Assembly: GCA_947632685.1 (NCBI GenBank)
Contig: CANRQD010000025.1
Coordinates: 1 to 13,258, forward strand
Origin: an uncultured Bacilli bacterium
Lineage (GTDB): Bacteria > Bacillota_I > Bacilli_A > RF39 > UBA660
DNA length: 13,258 nt
Direction of reading: 5' to 3'
Positions 13,152 through 13,258 of the stretch are shown here, one piece after another (positions within the stretch are counted from its first letter, which is position 1; each line of letters begins with the position of its first letter). The position numbers and the translations under genes are program-made. Below the pieces are notes generated by a model. That model had not been told where the DNA came from, ran no database searches, and saw only the letters and a program-made list of their open reading frames with translations.

Positions 13152-13258
13152 ATGAAAGAAGTAATAAAAAAACATTATAAGGTAATAATAGGAATAATAG
13201 TAGGATTAATAGTATCAACAATGGGAACATATGCAGCAGAGCAAGTAATAACAGGAGA
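13152..13258 (+). CDS. N-terminus of an exported or membrane-anchored protein (partial)
   Basis: Starts at ATG 13152, 12 bases after AAGGAG (13134-13139), and runs off the right edge with 35 codons visible. The peptide is MKEVIKKHYK followed by a hydrophobic segment (VIIGIIVGLIVSTMG) and TYAAEQVITG, a typical signal peptide or signal anchor with a possible cleavage after AYA-like TYA. I recall similar N-termini on repetitive surface proteins of uncultured gut Bacillota, but the part needed to say so is outside the window. It lies 103 bases beyond the right repeat of the invertible cassette, making it the likely target of the switch. Confidence 0.65.
   Translation, partial: MKEVIKKHYKVIIGIIVGLIVSTMGTYAAEQVITG

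Noticed and set aside
1..13258. Mycoplasma-type genetic code (TGA as Trp) because of the low G+C
   Set aside because: TGA ends well-supported genes at 8430 and 10544 and the peptide gene at 90, and Trp is written TGG.

Overview
The window is very AT-rich (roughly three quarters A+T by eye). It has strong GGAGG-type ribosome binding sites, many extended -10 promoters (TGn-TATAAT) and U-tract terminators, and TGA is used as a stop codon (ends of the genes at 8430 and 10544). This points to a low-GC Bacillota-type bacterium using the standard bacterial code, perhaps an uncultured gut member of the Bacilli or Clostridia; the lineage is inference. No tRNA, rRNA, CRISPR array or transposase gene was seen.

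Layout. (1) Positions 1-1089 are an eroded border: the promoter and RBS of a leftward gene off the left edge, a 30-residue leftward membrane-peptide gene with its own promoter and terminator, and a MATE transporter cut off after about a third of its normal length, with a 12-bp hairpin at the break. (2) Positions 1032-5523 are an island of five rightward genes, four of them with their own extended -10 promoter and RBS. The first two carry a Cys-His-Asp layout like the transglutaminase/cysteine-protease fold. The other three are unrecognised, two of them with an N-terminal coiled coil. A structured RNA candidate with a clean terminator lies between the second and third genes. (3) Positions 5727-11935 are one promoter, six tightly packed genes and a terminator: a class II aldolase-like protein, two tandem nucleotidyltransferases, a multi-span GT-C-type glycosyltransferase fused to a uridine kinase/phosphoribulokinase-type kinase, a GT2 polyprenyl-phosphate-sugar-synthase-like protein and a short glycerophosphodiesterase-like protein. 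Together they look like a pathway that makes, activates and attaches an unusual, possibly phosphorylated, unit to a surface glycan. (4) Positions 11971-13048 are a 1.08-kb cassette bounded by perfect 29-bp inverted repeats. It encodes a complete tyrosine recombinase whose stop codon lies inside the right repeat. (5) From 13152 a gene begins that encodes a membrane-anchored or exported protein and runs off the right edge.

Main discovery candidate: part 4 has the architecture of a self-contained invertible switch (phase variation). Each repeat is itself a recombinase-type core site (11-bp arms around a 7-bp spacer). A candidate promoter inside the cassette points out of its left end, away from the surface gene at 13152, so this copy is predicted to be in the OFF orientation. 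A bidirectional terminator at 11899-11935 would stop that outward transcript before it runs antisense into the glycan operon. These points follow from the sequence plus family knowledge; inversion itself is inferred.
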